Shown here: positions 17,329-28,131 of the stretch, one piece after another | Layout: every line of letters begins with the position of its first letter | How positions within the stretch are numbered: position 1 is the first letter of the stretch | DNA from: Methylococcales bacterium | GTDB lineage: Bacteria > Pseudomonadota > Gammaproteobacteria > Methylococcales > Methylomonadaceae | Length of the DNA stretch: 64,000 nt | Direction of reading: 5' to 3' | Assembly: GCA_023145835.1 (NCBI GenBank) | Contig: JAGLDH010000049.1 | Span: 1 to 64,000 of the forward strand | Made by a program: the position numbers and the translations under genes | The notes under the pieces: model-generated | The model's database searches: none | The model's input: the letters and a program-made list of their open reading frames with translations, nothing else | What the model was told of the DNA's origin: nothing

Positions 17329-17522
17329 TTAATTTCCTGGTTTTTAAGTAAAGTGTTAACGATAAATTTATTAACTTAAAAACTTTATCCATCAATAACA
17401 AATTTAAATAATTATGCTCATTGAGAAAAAGGGCGATTTATGATGTAATGTAGCAGTTTTAATGTCTTAAAGAGCTTCTTGTTTTCAAGGAGATTTTTTG
17501 CCGCAATTCGTCTGGAGAATAG

Positions 17523-18880
<1,358 letters not shown>

Positions 18881-18881
<1 letters not shown>

Positions 18882-20083
18882 TGTCGGCTAGAGATATTTT
18901 AGATAGCATAGAGCCGCATTTTACGAAAGGCGGCAAATTAGAAAGGTATTACGGTCTCTATGAGATGGTAGACACTTTTATTTATACACCCTCTGATGTA
19001 ACACGCGGCACAACACATGTGCGTGATGGTAATGACTTGAAACGTACAATGACTTTTGTTGTGATTGCAACATTTTTCTGTATTTTGATGGCGATGTATA
19101 ATACAGGTTACCAAGCGAATTTAGCGATTGAAGCGATGGGTCTAAGCGAAACAACAAGCTGGCGTGCCCTTGTAATGAATTGGTTTGGCTACAACCCAAT
19201 GAACCCATTTTCTAACATGGTTCATGGTGCATTATTTTTCCTACCTATTTACTTAGTGACTTTAGCCGTTGGTGGTGTTTGGGAAGTATTATTTGCAACT
19301 GTTCGTGGGCATGAAGTTAACGAGGGTTTCTTAGTTTCTTCAATGTTATACACATTGATTCTTCCTCCCGATATTCCTTTATGGCAGGTAGCACTTGGTA
19401 TTTCTTTTGGTATTGTTATTGGTAAAGAAGTATTTGGCGGAACAGGTAAAAACTTTTTAAATCCTGCGCTAACTGGACGTGCATTTTTATTCTTTGCATA
19501 TCCTGCTGCGATTTCAGGTGATATGGCCTGGGTTGGAGTAGATGGGTATACCATGGCAACACCATTAGGTCTTGCCGCTTCTGGTGGCCTAGATGCAGTT
19601 CATGCTGCAGGTTATGGCTGGTTTCAATCATTCTTAGGGTTTATTCCAGGATCAATTGGTGAAACATCAACCTTAGCAATATTCATAGGTGCAGCTTTCC
19701 TACTTTATACACGAATTGCTTCATATAGAATTATGGGTGGTGTATTAATGGGGATGATAGCAACATCAGTCATGTTCAATATAATTGGTAGTGATACAAA
19801 CCCTATGTTTGCATTTCCTTTTTACTGGCATTTAACTGTTGGTGGGTTTGCGTTTGGTATGGTTTATATGGCAACCGATCCTGTCGGTGCTGCAATGACC
19901 GATACAGGACGTTGGATTTTTGGTGTATTGATTGGTGTTATGGTTGTCTTAGTTCGTGTGGTAAATCCAGCTTTCCCAGAAGGAATGATGTTGTCGATTT
20001 TATTCGCCAATATGTTTGCCCCTGTTATTGATTATTTTGTCGTTCAGGCAAATATTAAGAGAAGGATGAAACGTCATGTCTAA
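18881..20083 (+). CDS. nqrB: Na+-NQR subunit B
   Basis: Membrane subunit of 400 residues with about ten hydrophobic segments. It carries covalently bound FMN on a Thr in the family; here the candidate lies in [10 protein letters not shown] near residues 224-233. [28 protein letters not shown] is the conserved stretch before it. It forms the Na+ path together with NqrD and NqrE and binds riboflavin and quinone. It overlaps nqrC by 8 bp. Confidence 0.97.
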
Positions 20084-20936
20084 TGGAAATTTTAAAGAAC
20101 GTTTAGAAGAAAACCCAAATTATCAAAAAGCTAATGCATACAAAGAGAAGGTTTTAGCATTAGGTAATGACAGTTTAGAAAAAACCATAGCAGTAGCACT
20201 CGCTCTTTGTTTTGTTTGTGCAATTTTGGTTTCATTTGCAGCAGTAGCTTTAAGACCTCTACAGATTGAAAACAAAGCACTAGATATGAAGAAGAATATT
20301 CTTGAAGTAGCCGGTTTATTAGATGAAGGCACTGATATTAATCAAGCATTTTCTGATCAAATAGAAGAAAAGTTAGTTGATATTGAAACTGGCGACTATA
20401 TCGATGATATGGATGTTGTTACTTACGATCAACGTAAAGCTGCTAAAGATCCATCTCAAAACATTAATATCTCAACAGAAGATGATATCGCAAGCATCAA
20501 ACGAAAAGCTAAAATAGCTAAAGTATATTTAGTTAAGAGTGGTGATGTGATTGAATCTATTATCTTACCCATGCATGGCTATGGATTATGGTCAACAATG
20601 TATGGGTTTTTAGCTTTAGAATCTGATGGCCAAACAGTAAAAAGTATTAATTTTTATGATCAAGCCGAAACACCAGGACTTGGTGGTGAGGTTGTTAATC
20701 CAAACTGGCGAGCTTTGTGGAAAGGCAAAAAAGTCTATTCTGAGTCAGGAGACGTTAAACTTGGGCTGATTAAAGGTGTTGTTGATACGTCTAAACCAGG
20801 TTCTGAATATGATGTTGATGGACTGGCAGGAGCAACATTAACTAGTTTAGGTGTTTCTAATCTAGTTAAATATTGGATGAGTAATCAAGGTTTTTCTGCT
20901 TATCTTGATAAAGTTAGAATCGAAGGGGAGGGCTGA
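20076..20936 (+). CDS. nqrC: Na+-NQR subunit C
   Basis: 286 residues with one N-terminal membrane anchor (about residues 39-60) and a periplasmic FMN-binding domain. The ApbE modification site is clear: [13 protein letters not shown] near residue 250, where the last Thr of GATLT is the expected FMN attachment point. It passes electrons between the iron-sulfur and flavin centres of the complex. The local apbE product is the expected transferase. Confidence 0.96.
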   Translation: MSNGNFKERLEENPNYQKANAYKEKVLALGNDSLEKTIAVALALCFVCAILVSFAAVALRPLQIENKALDMKKNILEVAGLLDEGTDINQAFSDQIEEKLVDIETGDYIDDMDVVTYDQRKAAKDPSQNINISTEDDIASIKRKAKIAKVYLVKSGDVIESIILPMHGYGLWSTMYGFLALESDGQTVKSINFYDQAETPGLGGEVVNPNWRALWKGKKVYSESGDVKLGLIKGVVDTSKPGSEYDVDGLAGATLTSLGVSNLVKYWMSNQGFSAYLDKVRIEGEG

Positions 20937-20938
20937 TC

Positions 20939-21613
20939 ATGAGTGCAGATATAGATACTAAAAAAATATTGACTGAACCATTAGTTAATAATAATCCGAT
21001 TACCTTACAGGTATTGGGAATATGTTCAGCACTAGCGGTAACATCGCAAATGTCAACATCGTTAATTATGGCAGTTGCTTTGACAGCGGTTACAGCTTGT
21101 TCAAGTGCTGCCATTAGTTCGATTAGAAATCATATTCCTGGCAGTATACGTATTATTGTTCAAATGACCATTATTGCGTCTTTAGTCATTGTAGTTGATC
21201 AAATTCTGAAAGCTTTTGCTTATGAAATTAGTAAGCAATTGTCAGTATTCGTTGGCTTGATTATTACTAACTGTATTGTGATGGGACGTGCAGAAGCGTA
21301 TGCGATGAAAAACCCACCAATGGCTAGCTTTATCGATGGTATTGGCAATGGTGCGGGTTACAGCTTGATCTTGATTATTGTTGCATTCTTTAGAGAATTG
21401 TTTGGTTCGGGTAAACTATTGGGAATAGAAATCTTCCCATTAACAAAAGATGGCGGTTGGTATGATCCTAATGGTTTGATGTTATTACCACCCAGTGCAT
21501 TCTTTATTATTGGCTTACTCATTTGGACATTTCGTCAATGGAAACCTGGACAAAATGAAAAAGCTGATTTTAAAATTATGGATATTTCTCATGGTGAAGG
21601 AGGACATCACTAA
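20939..21613 (+). CDS. nqrD: Na+-NQR subunit D
   Basis: Integral membrane subunit of 224 residues with six hydrophobic segments. Conserved stretches are [21 protein letters not shown] at the start, [18 protein letters not shown] with the membrane Cys that ligates the intramembrane iron site, and the GNGAGY loop. It pairs with NqrE in an inverted arrangement. It starts two bases after nqrC, and its stop shares one base with nqrE. Confidence 0.97.
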   Translation: MSADIDTKKILTEPLVNNNPITLQVLGICSALAVTSQMSTSLIMAVALTAVTACSSAAISSIRNHIPGSIRIIVQMTIIASLVIVVDQILKAFAYEISKQLSVFVGLIITNCIVMGRAEAYAMKNPPMASFIDGIGNGAGYSLILIIVAFFRELFGSGKLLGIEIFPLTKDGGWYDPNGLMLLPPSAFFIIGLLIWTFRQWKPGQNEKADFKIMDISHGEGGHH

Positions 21614-22221
21614 TGAATGAATACGTAAGTTTATTTATTAAAGCGGTTTTCGTAGAAAACTTAGCCTTAGCGTTCTTCCTAGGGATGTGTACATTCCTAG
21701 CGGTATCTAAAAAAATCTCTACAGCAATTGGCTTAGGGGTTGCGGTTATGGTTGTGCAAGTGATAACTGTTCCAGTAAACAACTTGGTTTATCACACACT
21801 GTTAAAAGAAGATGCTTTATCATGGTTAGGTATTACTGGCGTTGATTTAAGCTTTTTAGTACTACTAAGCTGTATTGGTATGATTGCAGCATTGGTACAG
21901 ATTTTGGAAATGATTTTAGATAAATTCTTTCCAACCCTGTTTCATGCATTAGGTGTTTTCTTACCATTGATTACAGTAAACTGTGCGATTTTGGGGGGTA
22001 GTTTATTCATGATTGAACGTGATTACGACTTTACTCAAAGTGTTGTTTATGGTGTTGGTAGTGGTTTTGGTTGGGCATTAGCTATTACAGTAATGGCTGG
22101 TGTACGTGAAAAACTAAAATACAGTGATATTCCTAAAGGTCTTGAAGGCCTTGGAATTACATTTATTAGTGCAGGTCTGATGTCTCTTGGCTTCATGGCT
22201 TTTTCTGGAATCCAATTGTAG
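21613..22221 (+). CDS. nqrE: Na+-NQR subunit E
   Basis: Integral membrane subunit of 202 residues, paralogous to NqrD with opposite topology. The conserved beginning is [29 protein letters not shown], and [15 protein letters not shown] carries the Cys of the buried iron centre. With NqrD it forms part of the Na+/electron route. ATG overlaps the nqrD stop by one base; nqrF follows after 12 bases. Confidence 0.97.
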   Translation: MNEYVSLFIKAVFVENLALAFFLGMCTFLAVSKKISTAIGLGVAVMVVQVITVPVNNLVYHTLLKEDALSWLGITGVDLSFLVLLSCIGMIAALVQILEMILDKFFPTLFHALGVFLPLITVNCAILGGSLFMIERDYDFTQSVVYGVGSGFGWALAITVMAGVREKLKYSDIPKGLEGLGITFISAGLMSLGFMAFSGIQL

Positions 22222-22233
22222 GAAGGAAGAGTA

Positions 22234-23454
22234 ATGCTAGAAATTTTATTGGGCGTAATTTTATTTACGGCGATCGTGATTGCGCTTGTATTTATTATTA
22301 TTGGCGCAAAGAGTAAGTTGGTTGCTTCCGGAGACATCGAAATTGTTGTCAACGGTGAAAAAACTATTCATGTGCCAGCTGGTTCTAAGTTATTAACTGC
22401 ACTGGCTGATAACGAGCTGTTTATCCCCTCCGCCTGTGGTGGCGGTGGTACATGTGGTCAGTGTACTGTGAAGGTACATTCAGGTGGTGGTGAAATTCTA
22501 CCAACTGAGTTATCTCATATCACTAAACGTGAAGCAGCAGAAGGTGAACGTCTTTCATGTCAAGTAGCGGTTAAGCACGACATGAAAATTGATGTTGAAG
22601 ACAGTGTATTTGGTGTTAAAAAATGGGAATGTACGGTTAAGTCGAATAACAATGTTGCCACTTTCATTAAAGAATTGGTATTAGAGTTACCTAAAGGTGA
22701 GGAAATCAATTATCAAGCGGGGGGTTATATTCAGATTGAATGTCCTGCACATATCTCTAAGTATGAAGATATGGATATTGAAGACGAATATCGTGAAGAT
22801 TGGGATAAATTCAATCTTTGGCGTTATGTGTCTAATGTAAAAGCACCCACTTTACGTGCATATTCAATGGCTTCTTTTCCAGAAGAAAAAGAAATAATGC
22901 TAAACGTTCGTGTTGCGTCACCACCTCCTGGTTCACCTGATAGTGTACCTCCTGGTATTATGTCATCGTACATTTTTAATCTTAAGCCTGGGGATAAAGC
23001 ACTTATCTCAGGGCCGTATGGTGAATTCTTTGCTAGAGATACAGATGCAGAAATGGTCTTTGTTGGTGGTGGTGCAGGCATGGCACCTATGAGATCACAT
23101 ATCTTTGATCAATTACGTAGATTAAAATCAACACGTAAAATGACTTTCTGGTATGGCGCACGAAGTAAACGCGAAATGTTTTATATAGAAGATTTTGATA
23201 TGCTTGCCAAAGAAAATGATAACTTTGAATGGCATACTGCTTTATCTGATGCTTTACCAGAAGATAATTGGGAAGGATATACTGGGTTTATTCATAATGT
23301 ATTATTTGAAGAATACATTAAAAACCATCCTTCACCAGAAGATTGTGAGTACTACTTATGTGGACCTCCAATTATGAACTCATCAGTAATTAGTATGCTG
23401 ATAGAAAATGGTGTTGAACCTGAAAACATCATGTTAGATGACTTTGGTGGTTAA
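22234..23454 (+). CDS. nqrF: Na+-NQR subunit F (NADH-oxidising)
   Basis: 406 residues: an N-terminal membrane helix, a plant-type 2Fe-2S domain ([10 protein letters not shown] near residues 69-78 and SC at about 110), and an FAD/NAD-binding reductase domain with RAYSMAS (FAD), [13 protein letters not shown] (NADH) and [10 protein letters not shown] near the end. It is where electrons enter the complex from NADH. AGGAAGG stands before the ATG. It is the last subunit gene, followed at once by a T-rich terminator before apbE. Confidence 0.97.
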   Translation: MLEILLGVILFTAIVIALVFIIIGAKSKLVASGDIEIVVNGEKTIHVPAGSKLLTALADNELFIPSACGGGGTCGQCTVKVHSGGGEILPTELSHITKREAAEGERLSCQVAVKHDMKIDVEDSVFGVKKWECTVKSNNNVATFIKELVLELPKGEEINYQAGGYIQIECPAHISKYEDMDIEDEYREDWDKFNLWRYVSNVKAPTLRAYSMASFPEEKEIMLNVRVASPPPGSPDSVPPGIMSSYIFNLKPGDKALISGPYGEFFARDTDAEMVFVGGGAGMAPMRSHIFDQLRRLKSTRKMTFWYGARSKREMFYIEDFDMLAKENDNFEWHTALSDALPEDNWEGYTGFIHNVLFEEYIKNHPSPEDCEYYLCGPPIMNSSVISMLIENGVEPENIMLDDFGG

Positions 23455-23464
23455 ATAAATTAAG

Positions 23465-23496
23465 CCATATTTACTTATAATAAATATGGTTTTTTT
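23465..23496 (+). terminator. Rho-independent terminator after nqrF
   Basis: Stem CCATATTTA / TAAATATGG with a 7-base loop is followed by seven T residues. It lies ten bases after the nqrF stop and separates nqrA-F from apbE-nqrM. Confidence 0.8.
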
Positions 23497-23582
23497 ATGT
23501 TTTTTGATTGGGAAGAGAAGCTACTGCTCGATTAATTAGATGAAATAAAAGTTTTTCTTGTTTAATACAGTATAAGTTGATT

Positions 23583-24617
23583 ATGTTTTTAGAAAACCTA
23601 AAACGAGGCTCAGTTTTACTGCTCCTCGTTTTTTTATTGCTTGCTTGTCAGCAACAAATTGAAAAATCTCAATATCCCTTACATTATTCTGATGCAATTT
23701 TTGGGACTAGCTTCACAATAAAAGCATCTTTAATACCTGAATCAGTCAATAGTAATTCAGTAAAAAAACAAATTAAACAACTTCTTGATGGATTAAATGG
23801 ACAAATGTCTACTTATCAACAAGATTCTGCATTGTCACTGATTAACCAAAATATATCATCGGAATGGATCACTGTTTCAGAATCATTGTATGAGGTATTA
23901 AAACAGGCTAATAATATTTCAGAATTATCCAATGGTGCATTTGATATAACAGTCGGTCCATTAGTTAACTTATGGGGGTTTGGTCCAGATGGACTCTCTT
24001 ATACTGCGCCAACAGATGAAAAAATCAAAAAGACATTAGTAAATACTGGCTTTAAGTATTTATTGTTTAATGATGAAAAAAAACAAATCAAAAAAGAAGT
24101 CATCTCGTTATATTTGGATTTATCTGCTATTGCTAAAGGCTATGCAGTTGATCGAGTAGGCTTATTATTAGAAGCCAATGGTATTGAAAATTATATGGTT
24201 GAAATAGGTGGGGAGCTGAGGTTAAAAGGACTCAATATCAACAAAAAACCTTGGCGTATTGCAGTAGAAAAACCAACTACTGATAAACGAATGATACAAA
24301 AAGTTTTGCCCTTAACTGATATATCACTTGCTACTTCAGGAGATTATAGAAATTTTTTTGAAGTAGAGGACATCCGTTTTTCACATACAATTGACCCTCG
24401 TTCAGGTAAACCAATTACACATAAACTAGCATCAATCACTATATTGAGCGATACTACAATGAAAGCAGATGCTCTTGCGACAGCTTTAATGGTATTAGGA
24501 GCAGAACAAGGGTATCAATTAGCCGAAAAAGAAAATATAGCGGCTTTATTTATTATAAAAACAGAGGATGGCTTTGTAGAAAAGGTATCATCATCTTTTG
24601 TAGAAAAACTAAGGTAA
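23583..24617 (+). CDS. apbE: FAD:protein FMN transferase (ApbE)
   Basis: Lipoprotein-type enzyme of about 344 residues that attaches FMN covalently to Thr residues of NqrB and NqrC on the periplasmic side. The signal peptide ends in a lipobox (LLLAC near residue 22). Motifs: GAFDITVGPLVNLWGFGP, DLSAIAKGYAVDRV, GGELRLKG, SGDYRNFF and HTIDPRSGKP. Start: ATG at 23583 is preferred to the in-frame TTG at 23577. Its neighbours nqrA-F and nqrM make the target obvious. Confidence 0.95.
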   Translation: MFLENLKRGSVLLLLVFLLLACQQQIEKSQYPLHYSDAIFGTSFTIKASLIPESVNSNSVKKQIKQLLDGLNGQMSTYQQDSALSLINQNISSEWITVSESLYEVLKQANNISELSNGAFDITVGPLVNLWGFGPDGLSYTAPTDEKIKKTLVNTGFKYLLFNDEKKQIKKEVISLYLDLSAIAKGYAVDRVGLLLEANGIENYMVEIGGELRLKGLNINKKPWRIAVEKPTTDKRMIQKVLPLTDISLATSGDYRNFFEVEDIRFSHTIDPRSGKPITHKLASITILSDTTMKADALATALMVLGAEQGYQLAEKENIAALFIIKTEDGFVEKVSSSFVEKLR

Positions 24618-24622
24618 GTTAA

Positions 24623-24844
24623 ATGATGTATTTTTTAGCAACATTTGGATTTATGCTAATTGTTGTCGTAATAATGGCTATTGGTGTTATCTTTGGCCGG
24701 AGAGCTATTAAAGGATCTTGTGGTGGCACCGGTAATGGAGAGTGTGTCTGTGTTGAAAAATGTGACAAAAAGAAAAAACGAGATGCGGAAGCAGCAGAGT
24801 CTCAAAAAATTGATTTTAATCCTGATCTTTTAAAAAAATCATAG
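24623..24844 (+). CDS. nqrM: NqrM, Na+-NQR maturation protein
   Basis: 73-residue protein with one N-terminal membrane helix and four clustered cysteines in GSCGGTGNGECVCVEKC near residues 32-48. NqrM is needed to build active NQR, probably by delivering iron to the NqrD/E site. It starts five bases after apbE, as in other NQR-containing gammaproteobacteria. The C-terminal tail is charged. Confidence 0.92.
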   Translation: MMYFLATFGFMLIVVVIMAIGVIFGRRAIKGSCGGTGNGECVCVEKCDKKKKRDAEAAESQKIDFNPDLLKKS

Positions 24845-24920
24845 ATTAAAACTTAAAGGTAACTTTATTTCATAAATCTACGTTACTCTGTTTGCTTATT
24901 TTATTGATCTTAATGAGGAT

Positions 24921-25322
24921 ATGATTATGTTAGCAAAAATTACTATTGCAAATTATATGACAAAAAACTTAATGACTGTAAAAGAAGATGCTGATGTTCT
25001 GGCATCTATTAAACAGCTGTTAAGTCACAAAGTTACCTGTGCTCCAGTATTAGATCAGTCGGGGAAATTAGTGGGTATGTTTTCTGAAAAAGATAGTATG
25101 AAAGTTGTTCTTGATGCTTCTTATAATCAAGGAATGAGTGGGAAAGTAGCAGATTTTATGAATAGAAAAATTATTTCTGTTAATGCGGACTCTAGCATTG
25201 TTGATCTTGCAGATAAATTTCAGGACTCATCAGTGAGAAGCTTTCCTGTTTTTGATGATAATAAGTTAGTTGGTATTGTAAGTAGAACTGATGTTTTACG
25301 TGCTTTAGTTTCAATGAAATAA
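24921..25322 (+). CDS. Two-CBS-domain protein
   Basis: 133-residue stand-alone CBS pair. Domain 1 runs from about NYMTKNLMTVKEDADV, domain 2 from DFMNRKIISVNADSSIV to the end; FSEKDSM and VSRTDVLRAL close the two motifs. Such proteins bind adenosyl ligands and regulate partners, but the partner is unknown here. It follows nqrM by 76 bases on the same strand, so it may share the transcript. Two ATGs (24921, 24927) fit the GAGG site; the first is listed. Confidence 0.8.
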   Translation: MIMLAKITIANYMTKNLMTVKEDADVLASIKQLLSHKVTCAPVLDQSGKLVGMFSEKDSMKVVLDASYNQGMSGKVADFMNRKIISVNADSSIVDLADKFQDSSVRSFPVFDDNKLVGIVSRTDVLRALVSMK

Positions 25323-25403
25323 TTTATAAAGAAATTAGAATTATTTTTTATGAGCTTTATAGAAAACAAATGTTTTTTTGTGTTTTGATTTTATTTTAAC
25401 ACT

Positions 25404-26831
25404 ATGCGATTAGAACAAACTTTTTACTGGCATGATTATGAAACTTGGGGATTAAGTCCATCTCTTGATCGACCTTCTCAATTTGCGGGCATACGTACTG
25501 ATATGGATTTTAATATCATTGGTGAGCCTAATATGTTTTATTGTCGTCTGAGTGATGATTATTTTCCTAACGTTGAATCAGCAATTATTACAGGTATCAC
25601 ACCTCAAATTACTCAGGCTGAAGGTGTTTCTGAAGCAGATTTTGCAGCTAAAATAAACAAACAATTTATACAAGTTAATACCTGTGTTGTTGGATATAAC
25701 ACAATACGTTTCGATGAAGAATTTTCCAGAAATATTTTTTATCGAAATTTTTTTGACCCTTATGAATATAGTTGGAAAAATGGCAATTCACGTTGGGATA
25801 TTATTGATTTAGTTCGTGCTACCTATGCATTAAGGCCAGAAGGGATTGTTTGGCCTAAAAATGAACTCGGTTTACCTAGTTTTCGTTTGGAACTATTAAC
25901 TCAAGCGAATGGCATAAGCCATGAGAACGCACATGATGCGATATCAGATGTTTATGCAACAATTGCCATCGCTAAATTAATAAAAAAGAAAGCCCCAAAG
26001 CTATTTGATTATTATTTTAATCTTCGAAATAAAAATAAAGTTAAAGCTTTAATTGATACAAAGCAATTCACACCACTAGTTCATGTTTCAGGTATGTTTG
26101 GAGCAGCTAGGGGAAATACATCCTTAGTGGCTCCCATTGTATGGCATCCAAAAAATACTAATGCAGTTGCTGTCATTGATTTATCCCAAGATGTATCGCC
26201 TTTATTAGAGTTGCCAGTAGATGAAATTAGGCAACGTTTATATACAAAAAAAGATGAATTAGGGGATAAATTACCCATTCCGTTAAAATTGGTACATATC
26301 AATAAGTGTCCTTTTTTAGCAATTGAAAAAACATTATTACCAGAAAATTTAACCCGATTAGGTCTTGATCAGCAGGCTTGTTCTAATAACTTAACTAAAT
26401 TAAAAGCGAATAAAAAAATAGCAAAGATAATTTTAGAAGTGTTTCAACAAGAAAGAGTATTTGATAATAAAGGTAATGTTGATGCTATGTTATACGATGG
26501 TTTTTTTTCTGATAGTGACAAAAGAGGCTTTGAAAAAATCCGTCATTCATCATCACCAGAAAAATTAGCTAATATAAAATTACCGATTAAAGATAAGCGT
26601 TTTTCAACTCTTTTTTTTAATTACCGAGCCAGAAATCACCCTGAATACTTGTCAAAAGCAGAGTTAGTAAAATGGACTAAGTACCGACAATCTATTTTAC
26701 TACCAGAATTACCCAGCTATTTATCTAACCTAAATTTTCTTGCTGAACAATACAAAGATGAGGTTAATAAGGTTGAAATTATTAAAAACCTCTATCAATA
26801 TGCTGAGTCAATCACTGCTGAGCTAGCTTAA
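25404..26831 (+). CDS. sbcB: Exodeoxyribonuclease I
   Basis: 475-residue 3'-5' single-strand DNA exonuclease of recombination and mismatch repair. DEDDh motifs are visible: HDYETWG at residue ~10, VGYNTIRFDEEF near 98, and HDAISDVYATI near 180. The SH3-like and C-terminal helical regions complete the ExoI length. The TAA stop is formed by the TTAA target duplication of the adjacent short MITE, as for the transpeptidase at 10.8 kb. It stands alone between a CBS gene and the convergent glk. Confidence 0.93.
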   Translation: MRLEQTFYWHDYETWGLSPSLDRPSQFAGIRTDMDFNIIGEPNMFYCRLSDDYFPNVESAIITGITPQITQAEGVSEADFAAKINKQFIQVNTCVVGYNTIRFDEEFSRNIFYRNFFDPYEYSWKNGNSRWDIIDLVRATYALRPEGIVWPKNELGLPSFRLELLTQANGISHENAHDAISDVYATIAIAKLIKKKAPKLFDYYFNLRNKNKVKALIDTKQFTPLVHVSGMFGAARGNTSLVAPIVWHPKNTNAVAVIDLSQDVSPLLELPVDEIRQRLYTKKDELGDKLPIPLKLVHINKCPFLAIEKTLLPENLTRLGLDQQACSNNLTKLKANKKIAKIILEVFQQERVFDNKGNVDAMLYDGFFSDSDKRGFEKIRHSSSPEKLANIKLPIKDKRFSTLFFNYRARNHPEYLSKAELVKWTKYRQSILLPELPSYLSNLNFLAEQYKDEVNKVEIIKNLYQYAESITAELA

Positions 26832-26896
26832 GGAACCTCTGATCAAGTCCAATTATTTTTCTGTGCTAAATTCTAATCGACTTAATCAGAGGCTCC
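26832..26896. mobile_element. MITE-like element, short copy (65 bp)
   Basis: It shares its outer parts with the 156-bp element at 10843: left GGAACCTCTGATCAAGTCC with AATTATTTTT, right GCTAAATTCTAATCGACTT ending CAGAGGCTCC. About 90 bases of the centre, including the internal hairpin, are missing. TTAA flanks both ends (26828-26831 and 26897-26900). It folds into one imperfect hairpin and could end sbcB transcription. Confidence 0.8.
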
Positions 26897-26944
26897 TTAA
26901 AAGAAATTAAAACTAAAAAAGCCAAATAACTTAAAAAAAATTTA

Positions 26945-27922
26945 TCAATTATCTGAAAAATAATTAGCGGCTCCAATAAGTGGTATATTCGGATTAAGAG
27001 ATAATTTAATCGAGATTTTGTTGAGAAGTTGTTGAAAGCGACCTTTATCTGAGAAATGATACATAAATTCCCCTGCTTCTAAAGCAGAGCGGATTTTAGA
27101 GCCGATACCCCCACCAATAAAAACACCGCCTGTTGATAAGCATTTAAGCGCTAAATTTCCTGCCTCTGCCGCATAAAGTTCCACAAACAAGCGAACAACT
27201 TCAGCACACACGGGGTCTTTATTATTAATACCTAATTGGGAAATAAGCGCATTTCTATCGACTGTAGGTGAGATATTTTCTATAGCTGAGCATGGCTGGG
27301 AAAAGTTACTTGTTACAAGAAAATCATAAAGATATCCAAAACCATCACCTGAAAGAACTCGCTCCCAACTCACATGTCCATTAATTTGGTTGCGTAAAAA
27401 TAGCAAAAACTGGTCTTGTTGCTCAGTCTGTGGTGCAAAGTCTGTATGCCCCCCCTCGGTTGCAATAGGGTGATGATGTTTTCCATCCCAATAAAGGATT
27501 GCTTCACCTAACCCTGTTCCAGCAGCAATAACAGCAATATTTCCATCTTGATGTTGAGCATTTGGGTTGAGTTCAACCAAATCATCAGCTGAGGTGTGTA
27601 GCATACCTACAGCCATTGCTTCTAAGTCATTTAGCAGTTTTACTTGATGAGTACCTAGTATTTTAGATAGTTCTTGAGAATCAATTACCCAAGGTAAATT
27701 GGTTGTTTGACAACGTTGATTAACAATCGGCCCGGCAATACCAATACAAACCGAATCGATGACCATATCGGGTTGTATAAATTTTGATAAAATATCGTTA
27801 AATTGAGGATAGTTAGCACTGATATAAGTTTGATTAAATTTATTTTGCAAAATACCTTGGCTATTTTTTGTATATAGCGCTAGGGTGGTCTTAGTGCCTC
27901 CTATATCACCTGCCAATATCAT
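26945..27922 (-). CDS. glk: Glucokinase
   Basis: 325-residue ATP-dependent glucokinase of the Glk family (not ROK). The phosphate-binding GDIGGTKTTLAL is at the N-terminus; further motifs are LLNDLEAMAVG (catalytic Asp region), AAGTGLGEA, EGGHTDFAP and GGVFIGGGIGSK. It makes glucose 6-phosphate, here most likely from glucose freed by glycogen/maltodextrin turnover (malQ and glg genes are in the window). ATG at 27922 has AAGGAG seven bases before it. It is divergent from the Hsp70-like gene. Confidence 0.92.
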   Translation of the reverse strand: MILAGDIGGTKTTLALYTKNSQGILQNKFNQTYISANYPQFNDILSKFIQPDMVIDSVCIGIAGPIVNQRCQTTNLPWVIDSQELSKILGTHQVKLLNDLEAMAVGMLHTSADDLVELNPNAQHQDGNIAVIAAGTGLGEAILYWDGKHHHPIATEGGHTDFAPQTEQQDQFLLFLRNQINGHVSWERVLSGDGFGYLYDFLVTSNFSQPCSAIENISPTVDRNALISQLGINNKDPVCAEVVRLFVELYAAEAGNLALKCLSTGGVFIGGGIGSKIRSALEAGEFMYHFSDKGRFQQLLNKISIKLSLNPNIPLIGAANYFSDN

Positions 27923-28131
27923 TGGAAACTCCTTTAATTTAATTGTTTGAATAGCACCGATATTTACTCTGTCTATTATGTCATTAGTAACTAATAAATT
28001 TATTAATTAATGTTGATTATTTTAGGAATTATTGAAATCTAGCTAGATTAATGCAAACTCAAATTACCGATATTTATCTGAAAAGGATAGAATATAGAAA
28101 TATTTTCTATTTTGAATGGTTAAATTAAGCA

